A stretch of 64,000 nt of DNA from Hydractinia symbiolongicarpus (taxonomy: Eukaryota; Cnidaria; Hydrozoa; Anthoathecata; Hydractiniidae): contig NC_079875.1 of assembly GCF_029227915.1 (NCBI RefSeq), positions 22,685,001-22,749,000 on the forward strand, read 5' to 3'. A model generated the notes under the pieces. It made no database searches. It had not been told where the DNA came from and was given only the letters and a program-made list of their open reading frames with translations. Made by a program: the position numbers and the translations under genes. Below, piece after piece: positions 23,969 through 36,000 of the stretch (positions are counted from its first letter, which is position 1; each line of letters begins with the position of its first letter).

Positions 23969-24160
23969 TCTTATGGTCTCGTCGGGGAAATTGATAGTTT
24001 AATCGAAAGTGGTTTTCCGATATATCCTATAAAAACTCTCCTCCGTAGCAAAAAATGTTGGCCAATAACATTTACACTAATAAAGAGGATTGTAACGAAG
24101 AAGAGCCGTATTATAAACAGAGTGGCCGATCAAAAATTGTTCTTTTTAAACATTCTTATA
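23969..24160. promoter_or_regulatory. Shared divergent promoter region of pgpep1 and idh
   Basis: Only 192 bp separate the two start codons, so both 5-prime UTRs and both promoters must lie here (or overlap the first exons). A CCAAT box lies at 24062-24066 in GGCCAATAAC, and a TATA-like CCTATAAAA lies at about 24025-24033 on plus. Bidirectional housekeeping promoters of this size are common in animals. Confidence 0.65.
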
Positions 24161-27100
24161 ATGGCAGCGCGTGCATGCTTTGGTTTCAGAACTTTTAAGA
24201 GCTTTCTTAGAAGGACCACTGTCATAAAACCAGTTACTTCAATTGGAAATCGTTCTTGTAAGTAGTTCCTATAAAAAGCACTGTTCTTATTTTTTATATA
24301 TAGATAAATTTCCGAATATGCACGTTACATGCATTTGTTGAAACAAATTCTGCTTTTTAACACAGCACCCCAGTTTCAAGTTATTTGGCCTTAAAAAAAG
24401 CGCAATGTCAATGTTTTTCCTTATTAGTTCAGCAAAAGCACATTATCCTTTATTATTATTTTGATCAGATTTCCAAACACAACAAGGGCAATGAGCTAAC
24501 AAATTTCTACAAAAAGTATTTGCACTGCTGACATCATCAAAATTTGCAGAACCCATATTTTTTATTGTTTTTCTGCCTGAGTGGATCTTTCCACAGGCCT
24601 TAAAGAACTAATAAGATAACCAGAAGAGCCTATCTCAGGTAAATAATCATAATATATGATTTTAGATTCCAGCAATGAAAAGATCAAAGTTGTCAATCCT
24701 GTTGTGGAATTGGATGGTGATGAGATGACCAGAATCATCTGGCATAAAATTAAAGGAGAGGTTTGTACGATAAATGTTTTAAATCAAGTTTTTTTATTTC
24801 CTTAATAGGAAATTATTTTAATATCAGGAAATTGTTAAAAATAAAATATATTTAGTTAATCATGCCGTTTCTCGACTTGGATTGCAAGTACTATGACCTT
24901 GGTTTGCCTTATCGTGATGAAACCAATGATCAAATTACAGTTGATGCTGCTGAGGCTATTCTTAAGTACAATGTTGGAATTAAATGTGCAACAATCACTC
25001 CGGATGAGGAACGTGTTGAGGGTGAGTAGGGAGTTTTCAGACCTGCTTTTAATTTCGGCCTGATACTTAAAGGTCAAAAAAGCTCAAATGTACTGATTTT
25101 GGTAAAATATCAACAAACACACTAAAAATGTAATTAAATGCTTTTACATAAAACAGGGTGATACCTTAATTACTGTATGTTCATACATTCCTTGTGACGA
25201 ATTCCCTTTCTCTCTAAGAATTCAAATTGAAGCAGATGTGGAGAAGCCCTAATGGAACCATTAGAAATATTCTTGGTGGTACAGTCTTCCGTGAACCAAT
25301 CCTTTGCAATAACATTCCACGACTAGTTCCTGGATGGACTCATCCCATTGTTATTGGTCGTCATGCACATGGTGATCAGGTTTGGATGAATTAGTTTGAT
25401 TTTAGGTAAAATTATGAATGACATACTTTTCAATAGTGTTGTTATTATTACTTTTTTTATTTTTAGTATAAAGCTCAAGATCTTGTGGTTAAAGGACAAG
25501 GCAAATTTGAATTATCTTTTACACCAAAAGATGGCTCTGCTAAGACTGTTGTTGATGTATTTGATTTCAAAGGTACCTACATAATGATAATTTGTTTACA
25601 AGAGCACAGAAAAAAAGTGTTAATTTCAGACTATAATATCCATATTTTTACTGTTATATCACACCCGCCATGATTTTATAGCTAAATACTATTATCTTTC
25701 ACCAAAAAAAGTTAGTTTTGACAATACCTCTTTAAATGTGATAAGTTCATTCAAGATATGACATCTAGATATGTTTTTAGGTACTGGAGGCTGCATAATG
25801 GGAATGTATAACACAGATGAGTCCATTCGAGATTTTGCTAACAGTTGCTTTAACTATGCTATTGCAAAAAAATGGCCACTATACATGAGTACGAAAAATA
25901 CCATTTTAAAACAATATGATGGACGATTCAAGGATATTTTTGAAGAAATCTACCAAGAGTAAGTAATCGACTGGTGGTGACTCATTTTAACTTTGTAGTA
26001 AATGTTTTGAATGTTGTTGATTGAACTTTTGTGAATTAAAATTTTCTAGAAACTACAAGAAACAATTTGATGACTTGAATATCTGGTATGAGCACCGCTT
26101 AATTGATGACATGGTAGCTCAGTGTTTGAAATCTTCTGGTCAATTTGTTTGGGCTTGTAAAAATTACGATGGTGATGTTCAATCTGACACTGTTGCACAA
26201 GGTGTGTTTATTTGTTTTTTTTAAAAAAAGGAGTAGCTGCTTTAGAAATTGTTCATTGGAACTGAATTATACACATGGCTGGAAATATTGCAACACAAAT
26301 CAGTTTGTTTGCATGGAGTCATTCATCATCATCATCATCATTCTCGGCTTAACGTCCGTTTTCCATGCTAGCATGGGTTGGACGGGGTATATTAATGACC
26401 CTCTTCCAATCTGATCTAGACTGTGTTAGATCTAAACTCAACTTCCTCTCTATCAAGTCTGTCCTTATAACCTCCTGCCAAGTCTTTTTCGGTCTGCCTC
26501 TGGGCTTTGCCCCAGTCATTCAAGCATATTTATTAAACCAAATCGAATTTATATGCTGCCAAGGTTTACACTTGATCTTTACCATTTATCTTACCATAAA
26601 TGAGGGAAATAGCATTTTTGTAATGTTTACACTGTGGTAATGATGATAAACATTTGACCTAGCTTAAAAAATTTATTTCGTTAAAACCTTTTTCAAAAAA
26701 TAAAATATTGCATCAATAAGTAATTAAAAATAAAGACTCATTCAACTTAATGTAGGGTATGGCTCACTGGGTTTAATGACCAGTGTTTTGGTTTGCCCAG
26801 ATGGCAAAACCATTGAATCCGAAGCTGCACATGGAACTGTGACACGTCATTACAGGGAACACCAAAAAGGAAACCCAACTAGTACCAATCCTATTGCAAG
26901 TATCTATGCATGGACACAAGGTTTGGCACATCGAGCAAAATTGGATGGTAACAAAGACCTTGCTGGGTAAGTCCTTGTTTTAATAAATTGATTGGTTAGA
27001 CCTAAGCATCAACTTTACCCTTTTTGTTGCTGTTAAAGTTTACTTATATGACCATGCCTTCGATTCAATTTTTTTTGCTACTAAGAAAATGTGTAAAATT

Positions 27101-28320
27101 ACAAGTGCTAGATTTTGATAGTTACTGTAATTATCATGGCAGGAGACCATTACTGTAGCAGAAGCTAATAAGAATGTAGAGGTCACCCATAGGTAAAAAA
27201 AAGTGTATTGTATTGTTTATGAAAAGTAGATACTGGTGTCATTAAATTATTAAATAAACAGAAAAAAGACGGGAGGGAATCAAGTAGAATATTTTTCGGT
27301 ACCAAAGTTTTGTATGTTGTAAAGAATTAAAAATAAAAAAAAGCAAATAAAGAGAGAAAAAAACGCCACACACATCATAACACAACAAATACAGCACAAG
27401 AAACATCACAGAGCGATTACACATCACATTAATGAATTATATATCAAGAATTACACAAAGGACAAGGAGGGTCATAACTGGAAAGAAAAAATGAAGTTTG
27501 TTTAGATTTTATAGTTGGAACAAAAAGTGAACTGAAAGATAGATTAGTAGCCTTTTGAAGATTATTCCAAGATAAAACTGTTTGAGACTTGATTGAATTG
27601 AGACCATAGGATTTAATGTTGCAATGAAATGCCTAATTTAAATGACACAAAATAAAAGTTGCTTATTTTTTTGTAGATTTAGCACAGCACTTGAGAATGC
27701 TTGTGTTAAAACTGTTGAGGACGGAAAAATGACTAAAGACTTGGCAGGATGTATTTATGGCCTTAAAAAGTAAGTTTTCTATAGATATACATGACAGGAA
27801 GCCAATTGCAGTTGTCATGTAATTTTTTAGTTCCTTTTCGTTGTAAATAGAACACGATGAACATAAAAGTATGTAAAACTAACCAAAGGAAACTAAAACA
27901 TAAAGCGCCCTGTTTCCCTATAAACATCCAAAACACTGTTATGGACAACGCTGCTAAGATTGCTTATTCAATTAAGTGTTTTATGACATTAATCAGCATT
28001 ATCAAAAGGAAACGTACAGTCTTTGAAGAAGGTATAAAGCCGTCCACTGCCCTTTTTTTGCCCCAGATACTATGCTAAAGTTTTTTTTATCAAAAATGTA
28101 GGAAGAGCTGTTTTACATTGTGTTTGTTTTTCAATGTTTATGATGGGTGTAAATAAAAGGGTTTATATTGTGAATTATACTCTGATTTTTTTACTTTTCT
28201 TCTTTAACGTTTGTTTTTCATTTTGTTAGCGTAAAGACAGAACATTACTTACTAACAGATGAATATTTGGATGCCGTTCGACAAACTTTGTTGGAAATTT
28301 GGTCGCCACCCAAAGCTTAA
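24161..28320 (+). CDS. idh2: Isocitrate dehydrogenase [NADP], mitochondrial type
   Basis: Converts isocitrate and NADP+ to 2-oxoglutarate, CO2 and NADPH. Exons: 24161-24257, 24666-24760, 24856-25021, 25219-25379, 25467-25572, 25781-25958, 26050-26201, 26756-26966, 27677-27769, 28230-28320; 1350 nt, 449 aa, all introns GT-AG in phase. The first about 35 residues ([20 protein letters not shown]...) are rich in Arg and hydroxyl residues and lack acids, as in a mitochondrial presequence. Mature landmarks: [30 protein letters not shown] (Arg135, equivalent to human IDH2 Arg140), IGRHAHGDQ (Arg167, equivalent to Arg172), [73 protein letters not shown]. Substrate arginines are intact. Starting at exon 2 would give a cytosolic form, but exon 1 has a good start and donor. 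Confidence 0.96.
24361..24610 (-). repeat. Degenerate family A fragment(s) in idh intron 1
   Basis: At 24525-24605 the reverse complement carries the family A left end (GTGGAAAGATCCACTCAGGC and TTTTGATGATGTCAGCAGTG). At 24366-24400 a plus-oriented piece matches a right-hand block (GTTTCAAGTTATTTGGCC). Either two fragments or one rearranged copy. Confidence 0.6.
25676..25742. repeat. Small fragment of the 34140/38345 repeat family
   Basis: In idh intron 5. The words ATTATCTTTCACCAAAAA and CTCTTTAAAT are spaced as in the copy at 34280-34330. Confidence 0.35.
26312..26530 (+). repeat. Dispersed repeat with (ATC)n head in idh intron 7
   Basis: A CAT/ATC microsatellite (26313-26340) leads into GGCTTAACGTCCGTTTTCCA and a palindromic CCATGCTAGCATGG, then a CT-rich block with CCTGCCAAGTCTTTTTCGG. 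From memory, repeats of this kind, with a trinucleotide head and this core, recur in several invertebrate genomes; I cannot assign a class. Confidence 0.55.
27140..27640 (-). mobile_element. LINE 3-prime fragment in idh intron 8
   Basis: Same family as 5541-6192, minus orientation. The plus strand reads GGAGACCAT, AGCAGAAGCTAA and GGTCACCC in the same order and spacing as 5661-5706. The minus-strand frame near 27487-27620 gives [20 protein letters not shown], comparable to KNSIRFNTIKSWNKMQ in the other copy. Confidence 0.65.
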
Positions 28321-28342
28321 GCGTGTAGCTTACTAGGTTTTT

Positions 28343-28348
28343 AATAAA
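28343..28348 (+). terminator. Polyadenylation signal AATAAA of idh
   Basis: AATAAA begins 22 bp after the stop codon; a GT-rich stretch follows at about 28364-28390. Confidence 0.6.
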
Positions 28349-30074
28349 GTTTATTGGAATGCATATGCATTTTGTCATACTGTTTTTTTTAAATGAAATA
28401 TAGTATTATTGAACTTCTCAATAATGTTCTCACTAAGCTATTGCTAACTTCGTTTTTTTACACACACTCACATATTCTCATGGTCTCTATTTAAACACAA
28501 TGCAAAATTGAGATTGCAAACCTTAGATAGACATATACTTTTTTATGTTATGCAAGTCAAATAAATAAACTTTTTAAAAGTTCTTGTTGTTGTTGTTTCT
28601 TCCCACCGTCATGTTTGTTGTATATCAAGAGATAATTATGTTTGTTAGAAAGAAACTGAAAATTGTTATTCATTAATATGGCTGGTTCATAGTTAATCGT
28701 AGACTAAATTAGATTCATCAGCTACACTTCATTTGTTTCATTCAAAGAAAATTGACCAGAAATTTATTGAAATGTATGTGCATGTTGGAATGAATGTACA
28801 TAGTTAGCACAAGAATTTTTTTTCAATATTTGATCCAGCTAGTCATAAAATCACAAAATTGTGTTTTCATCATTAATTAAAAAGAATTTTTTTTTTTTGC
28901 AGGTTTTATGGTCTAGGGCAGAACAGGAATAATGATGTAAGGAAGTTTAAAAATGGAAATTTAAAGATTGTGTGTAGGCGGAAGGCATAGACTGGAATAA
29001 TTCTCAGCTGTCATGTTTATTATTTCTTTGAAGCATCATGCCTTGTTTTAAATGCTAAAAGTCATCTTGGGCTATTATTTATTTATCATAAGTACCAACA
29101 GTGACAAGATAGTGTTATGTTAGAAGAAGACCATGCAACTGAATGACACTGGAGCAATTTAAAAAAAATTAGGCCAAGTCAATAAACCAAAACATGATAT
29201 TAGTTTAAAATGTATTTTCTTGTATGCATAAAATGAGCTATGCTTTCCTTTTCTCCAAGATTGTTTATCGCTAAATATTTTTTTGAAACATCTTGAAACA
29301 AGCTTGTGTTATTACTACAACAAGGCAAAAGTTTGTGTGTATTTTGTGTACACAATTGGTGTACAAACAAAGAAATATTTCAGAATGAGCTTATCAACAC
29401 TATTTTGGGTACATGGGGAAACAAAAAAAGGGTAGATGATTGGGTCATATAAAGAATGTCAATCAAATGCAAAAAGAAAGCATTGCAAGGAAAGAAAAAA
29501 AGCCTACATACACAACACAACTTTTTTTTATACAATATCTTTTTTTACCTAACGAAAGGACAGAAAGTTAAACAAAAACAAAAGTTAAATAAGCACACAA
29601 TTATCGAAGATAGATTGGGAAAAGTCTAAAATTTTTGTTTATTTAGACTATATCTTGTAGTTTTCTCTTAATTGGAACACAATGATAATGGGTGGAATAA
29701 ACTGCTTTTGATCCATTTTATTTTTCTTTTAGGTAGGTATTAAACGATTACTTCCTCTTTAAATTTACTTATTCATTTTGCGCTAGTGTTTCATTTTGAT
29801 ACTTGCTTTATTGAGAAAGCTACTATTTTGTTGCCATATTTTACTAGCTTTCAGCTTTACCTGCTTAAAACAATAAGTGCATTTTGCAAGATCCCAGTTT
29901 GTGACAATATGAGAATAATAATAATAATAATAATAGGATTAAGAGGTATGAAATAAATACAAATACTGTGTTAATAGATGTTTGTTTAATTGAAAAATAA
30001 GACTTTAAGAATGTATAGAAAATGTAGTGTACCATTTTTGATGCTTTGTTTTTACAGACATAAATATCAGTGTG
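28349..30074. other. Intergenic region idh - GPR155
   Basis: No coding exon recognised. An (AAT)n run lies at 29917-29937. A possible 5-prime UTR exon of GPR155 could lie after TTTTTTGCAG at 28891-28900. An acceptor ends at 30056, 18 bp before the GPR155 start, so at least one upstream non-coding exon is expected. Confidence 0.4.
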
Positions 30075-33000
30075 ATGGAATTTGACATATACCCTCCGCT
30101 CATTGAATGCTTTGCAATTGTCTTAATGGGGTTTATTTGCAATAGATGCAACTTGATTACGTCTACTCAAGGCAAGGGCATCAGTTCCTATATATGTTAC
30201 ATGGCACTTCCTGCATTAATTTTTCAAGCTTTGATTAAAGTGGAATTTTATTCCATCAACTGGCGATTGTGGGGTGGATTGTTACTGAGTAAAAGCTTTT
30301 TATTTTGTGTGGTGTGTTTGGTGACGTTTTTTTTCTACAAAAAGAATCGTATTGGAAAGGCTGGTTTGTTTGCAATTTTTGTGACGCAGTCAAACGATTT
30401 TGCATTCGGCTTACCTTTATGTAAGTAAAGTTTTATTTCCGAGTGTCTGCTTCACTAAATTCCAGGCAAAATTTATAGTAAGCCACATAGTATTGCGACA
30501 CCTCATTACTTGTATGAGAAAATTATGCATTGTGTGAAGTGAAGAGCACACAAAAATGATCTTTGGACTTTGGATGCATGTTCGGTGATAACTGTGACCT
30601 ATAATAATATGCTACTTTTGTCTGTCTGTGACTTTTGCAAGGAGGATGTTTTTCTGTCTTATCTGTTTTCCCATAAAATTAGCTATTTGTTGACATTAAA
30701 GGATCAGTTTTACTTCAATAACTTAATTATGATTAGTGATTGCATTCCGCTTTCACGTTTAAGGCTAAATAATATCTTTTTAACCATGCATCGAAAGCAC
30801 ATGATGCTATAAATTTTTTGATCAGCGATTTAAGCTCTACACATTAGATATTCTGCCTTAAATTATAAATGCAATGCTTTTTTTTATAAGCAAATTAGAA
30901 TTTTGATCGCATTTCAAGTTGCTTGTTTTTTGCGTACCTACTAAACAGAGGAACCACCTAGCGACTTACAACCACCTTCAACGATCTACAACAACCTAAA
31001 AACCATCTACAACAACCTAAAACCATCTACATTGACCTAGAACCAACACATTATATACATTTGTTGGGAACATGTGTTTTGTTTTTTATCATGGTGTTGT
31101 TGTGACACAACTACAGACAACAGCCCAATTTTGGACGCAGGACGGCCTGTCACAAGACAGGACAGGACTTTGGACAAATGTACCCAACTATTGAGGAAGA
31201 AATCTTCCGCTTTTAAAAACTGTCATCGGATGGGAAAAACTCAACTGTACACAAAGAATTCTTGCCATTTTAGAAAATGTGTCATAAGATGGGACAGACC
31301 TAACTATTGACAAACAATCTCCATGCTTTTAAAGGCTAAAAGCTTTAAAGACTCAAAAACGGCCTTTGTGGACCACTCCTGAAAATAATTGAAAGGGTAT
31401 ATTGCTCGAAACTGGTGAGACTCATCACATAAAACATAAATTAACGCATATTTCTTTTAATCATAGTCATAAGTCTCTTTTTCTTAAATATAAAACAAAA
31501 CGTCCCAGCCAAAGCAATTCTACCTCTCATATTACGTACCTTATTGGTAAAAAAAAATCGTCAAAAAAGGACTAAAATTTTTGCCGACTTTTTTATTACC
31601 GACCCAACTTTTTCAGACCACGTTTTTTCCGTTTTTTCTTCCTTGTTGCTAATTTTTATTAGTTTTATGCAATTATTCTTTATCAGTGACTAAATTCAAA
31701 AATTTAGTCGGCAAAAAGTGACTAAATTTTGCCGACTTTTATTTTTGCTGACTAATTTTTTTGCCGATTTTTTTTAAGGTAATAGGTCAAGTTGCAATAA
31801 TTCCGTCAAAAATTATCTTGAAAAGTAGCTAAACATAAGTAGCTTTAATCTCAGCTAGCTATATACATACAACAATATGCCAGAAAAAGTTGCAGCAGTT
31901 CAGTTTTTTCACTTTATTGGAGTTTGTTTGCGTTAAAAACAAGGACTTGATGTGTGCAAACATCTTTAAACGCCATGACACGGTGGCATATCTCTTGACC
32001 AACTGGTCAAGAGATGGGAATACCTATATTCAATAAAACATAAACAGAACCTACATAGTTCGAATATATATATAGTATTTATTTTTAGAAGAAAAAAAAT
32101 TGCAAAAATCGGCAGAGTAAAAATGTAAACCTTCATTTTAGGTCGTTGTAGATGGTTGTAGATGGTGTTTAGATCATTGTAGGTTGTTGTAGATCGTTGT
32201 AGGTGGTTCCTCAGTTTAGTAAGTACGTTGTTTTTTGGCAAATATCTAGATCCAAAGTTACTTAATGGTTGCATAATTTTTCATGATTAAATATTATGAG
32301 AAAAAGAAAAATATGAGAGGAAGTCACTAATTTGAAGCCAAGAAACGAAAACATCAATAATGTATGTCATTGCAGTTTTATTTTTTTATTTATATTTATT
32401 TTTTTATTTATATTTATTTTTAGTATATTTTTAGTATATTTATTTTATTTTTAGTTATTTCTGTTAAGTGTTTTGATTTTTTTTAATTTAAAGAGTTGCT
32501 TTATACTCACAATTGTACAGAACTGAAGTTACTTTATAATTTTTCAAATTGAGTTCAGTTGTTTATAGACGAGTTGCTTATAAAAAATTTTTATTGTATT
32601 AGTGTCAGTCAAATGCACTGATGTTGTGTAGTAACGTCAAAATCTTAACAAAGAAGATGTAACTTTTTAGGGACTAACTATAAGGATTTATTTTGTTTAG
32701 TTAAAACTATCTTCCATTCCACTTCCAACAAATATTTAATCGACTACATTTATCTGGTTGCACCAATTAATTTAGCTTTATTGAATCCAATTGGTTTTGC
32801 CATGATGGAGTTTCAAAAAGCAAAAAACACTAACTACAGCCTGTTGTCGCAAGACGATGTTCACATGCAACCAGACGAAGCAAATAAAGGAAACAAAGCC
32901 TGTACCATGAAAAATGTAATAATGTCAACTGCCAAAGGCCTTATTTTCAATCCACTTATTTTTACAATGGTACTTGGTGTTTCTGGTAATTTTTTATTGG

Positions 33001-36000
33001 GCCAACATATACCTCATATGTTGCAAAATTTGCTCAATGCCTTGTCAGGTTCATTTGGTGCAACAGCATTGTTTTACCTTGGATTCAGTCTTGGCACTAA
33101 TTCGTTAAAAGTGAATGGTTTGGCACTGGTGCTACCTGTACTTTTGGTGGCTTTAAAAGGGTAAGAGTCTATAAGTTATATTTATTTTAACAGATGATAT
33201 CTCCAGGCGTCAGAAGGAGTTATGATAGCATGTGCGCAGTAAGCTAATTGTTCCAAAACGAGTTGTCATACATTATATTTTCACATGCACCATTATCTGA
33301 AAAGGAATTCACAGGACTGTTGGTTTTCCCCTTTTGTTTCATATTTTTTTGTTTTTCTCATGTTTTTAGTGATAAAGGGAACAAAAAAAAATTTAAAAAT
33401 CCTTGGTAAATCTATGTTTTGACCACTTTAAGGTTATCTAAATACTAACTAGCCAGGGTCAAAACTCTAGTACAGATATGCAGTATGTTGTAAATCGAGT
33501 GAAGCCCACACAACATAGTGTTTCCGGTCTAATCTTTTTTTTTTAATAACTTTCCAGCAACTACAGCTAAATTAAGAACTTGTCACAGCAAAAACAGGTG
33601 GCTAACATTTTTCTATTATGCATAATATGTTTCCAAAAAAGTTCAAAAATTAATAGCGACAACAGGCTGACCGCTTAGTAAGGTAAAGCGTGTCTCGCTT
33701 GTGCTTAGGTGTAACAGCTTTTTACCAAAAAACTCTTAGCACTTAGAACAGCAGGCCTATCAATAAGGGGAGAGCAATTGCTGTGAAATGGGAAAATAAC
33801 TGGCTGAGTGTGGAATAAATTAAATCTATTAAAGACATTTTGTCTACTGGCATATTTGTGTTGATAGATTTTCCCACAAGACATAAAAATGACATTTGTG
33901 AAAAACAATAAAATTTTTGAGCTACTGAAAGCAATGAATATGACCAATAACTGTAAAAAGCCACTATTGGGAAGGAGTGCATTAATCCTACCGTAAATCA
34001 TTGACAAAATCAGATGTGGAAAGAATAATTCACTGCTGGTACATCAAAATCAACATTATTGTTTATCATCCATAAAGTTGCAGAAAAGTGTAAACAACTA
34101 TTTCGATTTACAAACAAAAATTGCATGGTACAAATTCAAAAACAAGAAACCCTGCGGCTTAAAGATTTCCGCCAATAGCAATAATCTGAAAAAGTACTGA
34201 ACTTTGAAGAGGACTGAGTAATATGGGGGAACCATATTGAATCTTTTATAACACACTTGTCACTATTTTATATAATACATTATCTTTCACCAAAAATATT
34301 CAGCCTCAAGTCAACAATTCCCCTTTAAATTAAAGTTCATGAATATTAATTAGTTCAGCTGAATATAGCTTTAGTCTACGTGCTTGTGAAATTGCACAGA
34401 AGGAAATTATTAAAGGGAAACGTTAATAACATCAAAGATGGTGCATTATAAGACAATCTTTATTATGCTACACTTCAAGAGCTTTAACTTTCGATAGCAT
34501 ATAAACTTAAAATAAAGAATTGTTCATTGGATAATAAAACAATTTGTTGCACTGTTAGGATTCTTATTGGCTTGAAACTCATTTTAGCCTCGTTCTCAAA
34601 AAAAAATCTGTCAAAACAAGAATTTAAGCTTTAGCCTGGATACATTTTGGCATCCAGGCTCTGGGCTGTCTCTATCTCTCTCTCTATCTCCCCAGGCGAT
34701 TTTAAAGATTCCGCCTTCGCCGGCGGAAATCAAAGAGAAAAAAATTGTCAAAATGAGAAAATTACATACTTTGCTCCCATTTTCTCGATCTGTTATGCTA
34801 ATTTATTTAACAAGAACTTGAAACAATATAACGAAGCTTACAAAACTAATTAAGGAGACTGTAAAGGAAAAAACTCACTTGATGAGTAGTCTCAGAAAAA
34901 ACCCTTATAATTTATCAATACTTTTATATTTTTTATTTTTTTTTTGTTTCTGAATGCTTGATGAAAGACTTATTTGGTGTTGTTTTCATGAGATGTAATT
35001 TTCCAAAAAGAAAATATAATGAATTAAACACACACTATTTTTTTTTCACCATACGTTTTAAAATGGTTTCTTTTTCCAAACGCGTGGTCACAGACTTCTC
35101 GTTTTTGCACCATTATATTCTGCATAAATTAAATTCAAAAAGGTTCCCAGAATTTCTTTTCGAATAACGTCGTTATGAAATTATTTGTAATTATATGTAA
35201 TCATTCAAAAAAATGCATATTTTTTTTCTTTCTCTCGTCATAATTCGCTAATCTGTAATTTATACAGAAATAGCTGGGAAACTTTTGTGCATAATTTATT
35301 CAGCTTTCCATTACATTAAATTTCAATGAGCCAATAGGAAGCTTTCGGAAAAAGAGACAACAAACGTAAAGGCATGTATGCGAAAATTTACTAACAAGAT
35401 TTTGTTTTTAAAGGTTTTCTTAGGTGTTATGAAAATGTGTGAACTGATATGCAGAAAAATGATAGAAGTGCAAACTTTTTCTTTATGCTGAATATGTGTG
35501 CACACGTTCAGAATTATTAATAGGCAGAAGTCAGGTCTACAAGAGACAGCTCTCATATGCATACTCCTTAACTTTTTTTAATGATTTTTTATACGATAAC
35601 ATTTATATTTATATATCGATGGTGAAAGTAAACTATCTAAAATATATCATTATGCATATTTTTATACGGGAGTTCCATATCATGCATAATGTTTACAAAA
35701 AGTATGCTAAACTCATTTTGCATATATTTCCTCGAAGCCATGAAGGATATAACACCTCTGAAAAGGCTTGTTCTAGAAAAAAAGGATTTTCAAATATTTT
35801 TATGGAATATAACATTTGTCATTCGAAAGAGAATTTCTTTTTATAAATGTCATGATTTTTTTGCAAAAAACCTTAAAAAGGTGTAAACAATTTTTTACTT
35901 TATCAAATTTATAAACAGTTTTGTTCGCATTTTTACTAGTCCACTCCTTTAAGTTTTTGAATTTTGAAGTCTATCCGTATTTTATCTCTTTTTGCCTGAC

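Noticed and set aside
24161-28320. Cytosolic IDH1 rather than mitochondrial IDH2.
   Set aside because: Exon 1 adds a basic presequence-like N-terminus with correct phase and donor; the core sequence alone does not separate the two.
35496-35560. Frame reading RSQVYKRQ, resembling the translated Tn5/Nextera adapter end.
   Set aside because: The bases differ at two positions from the mosaic end (GTCTACAAGAGACAG rather than GTGTATAAGAGACAG), with no adjoining adapter sequence; chance is the simpler reading.
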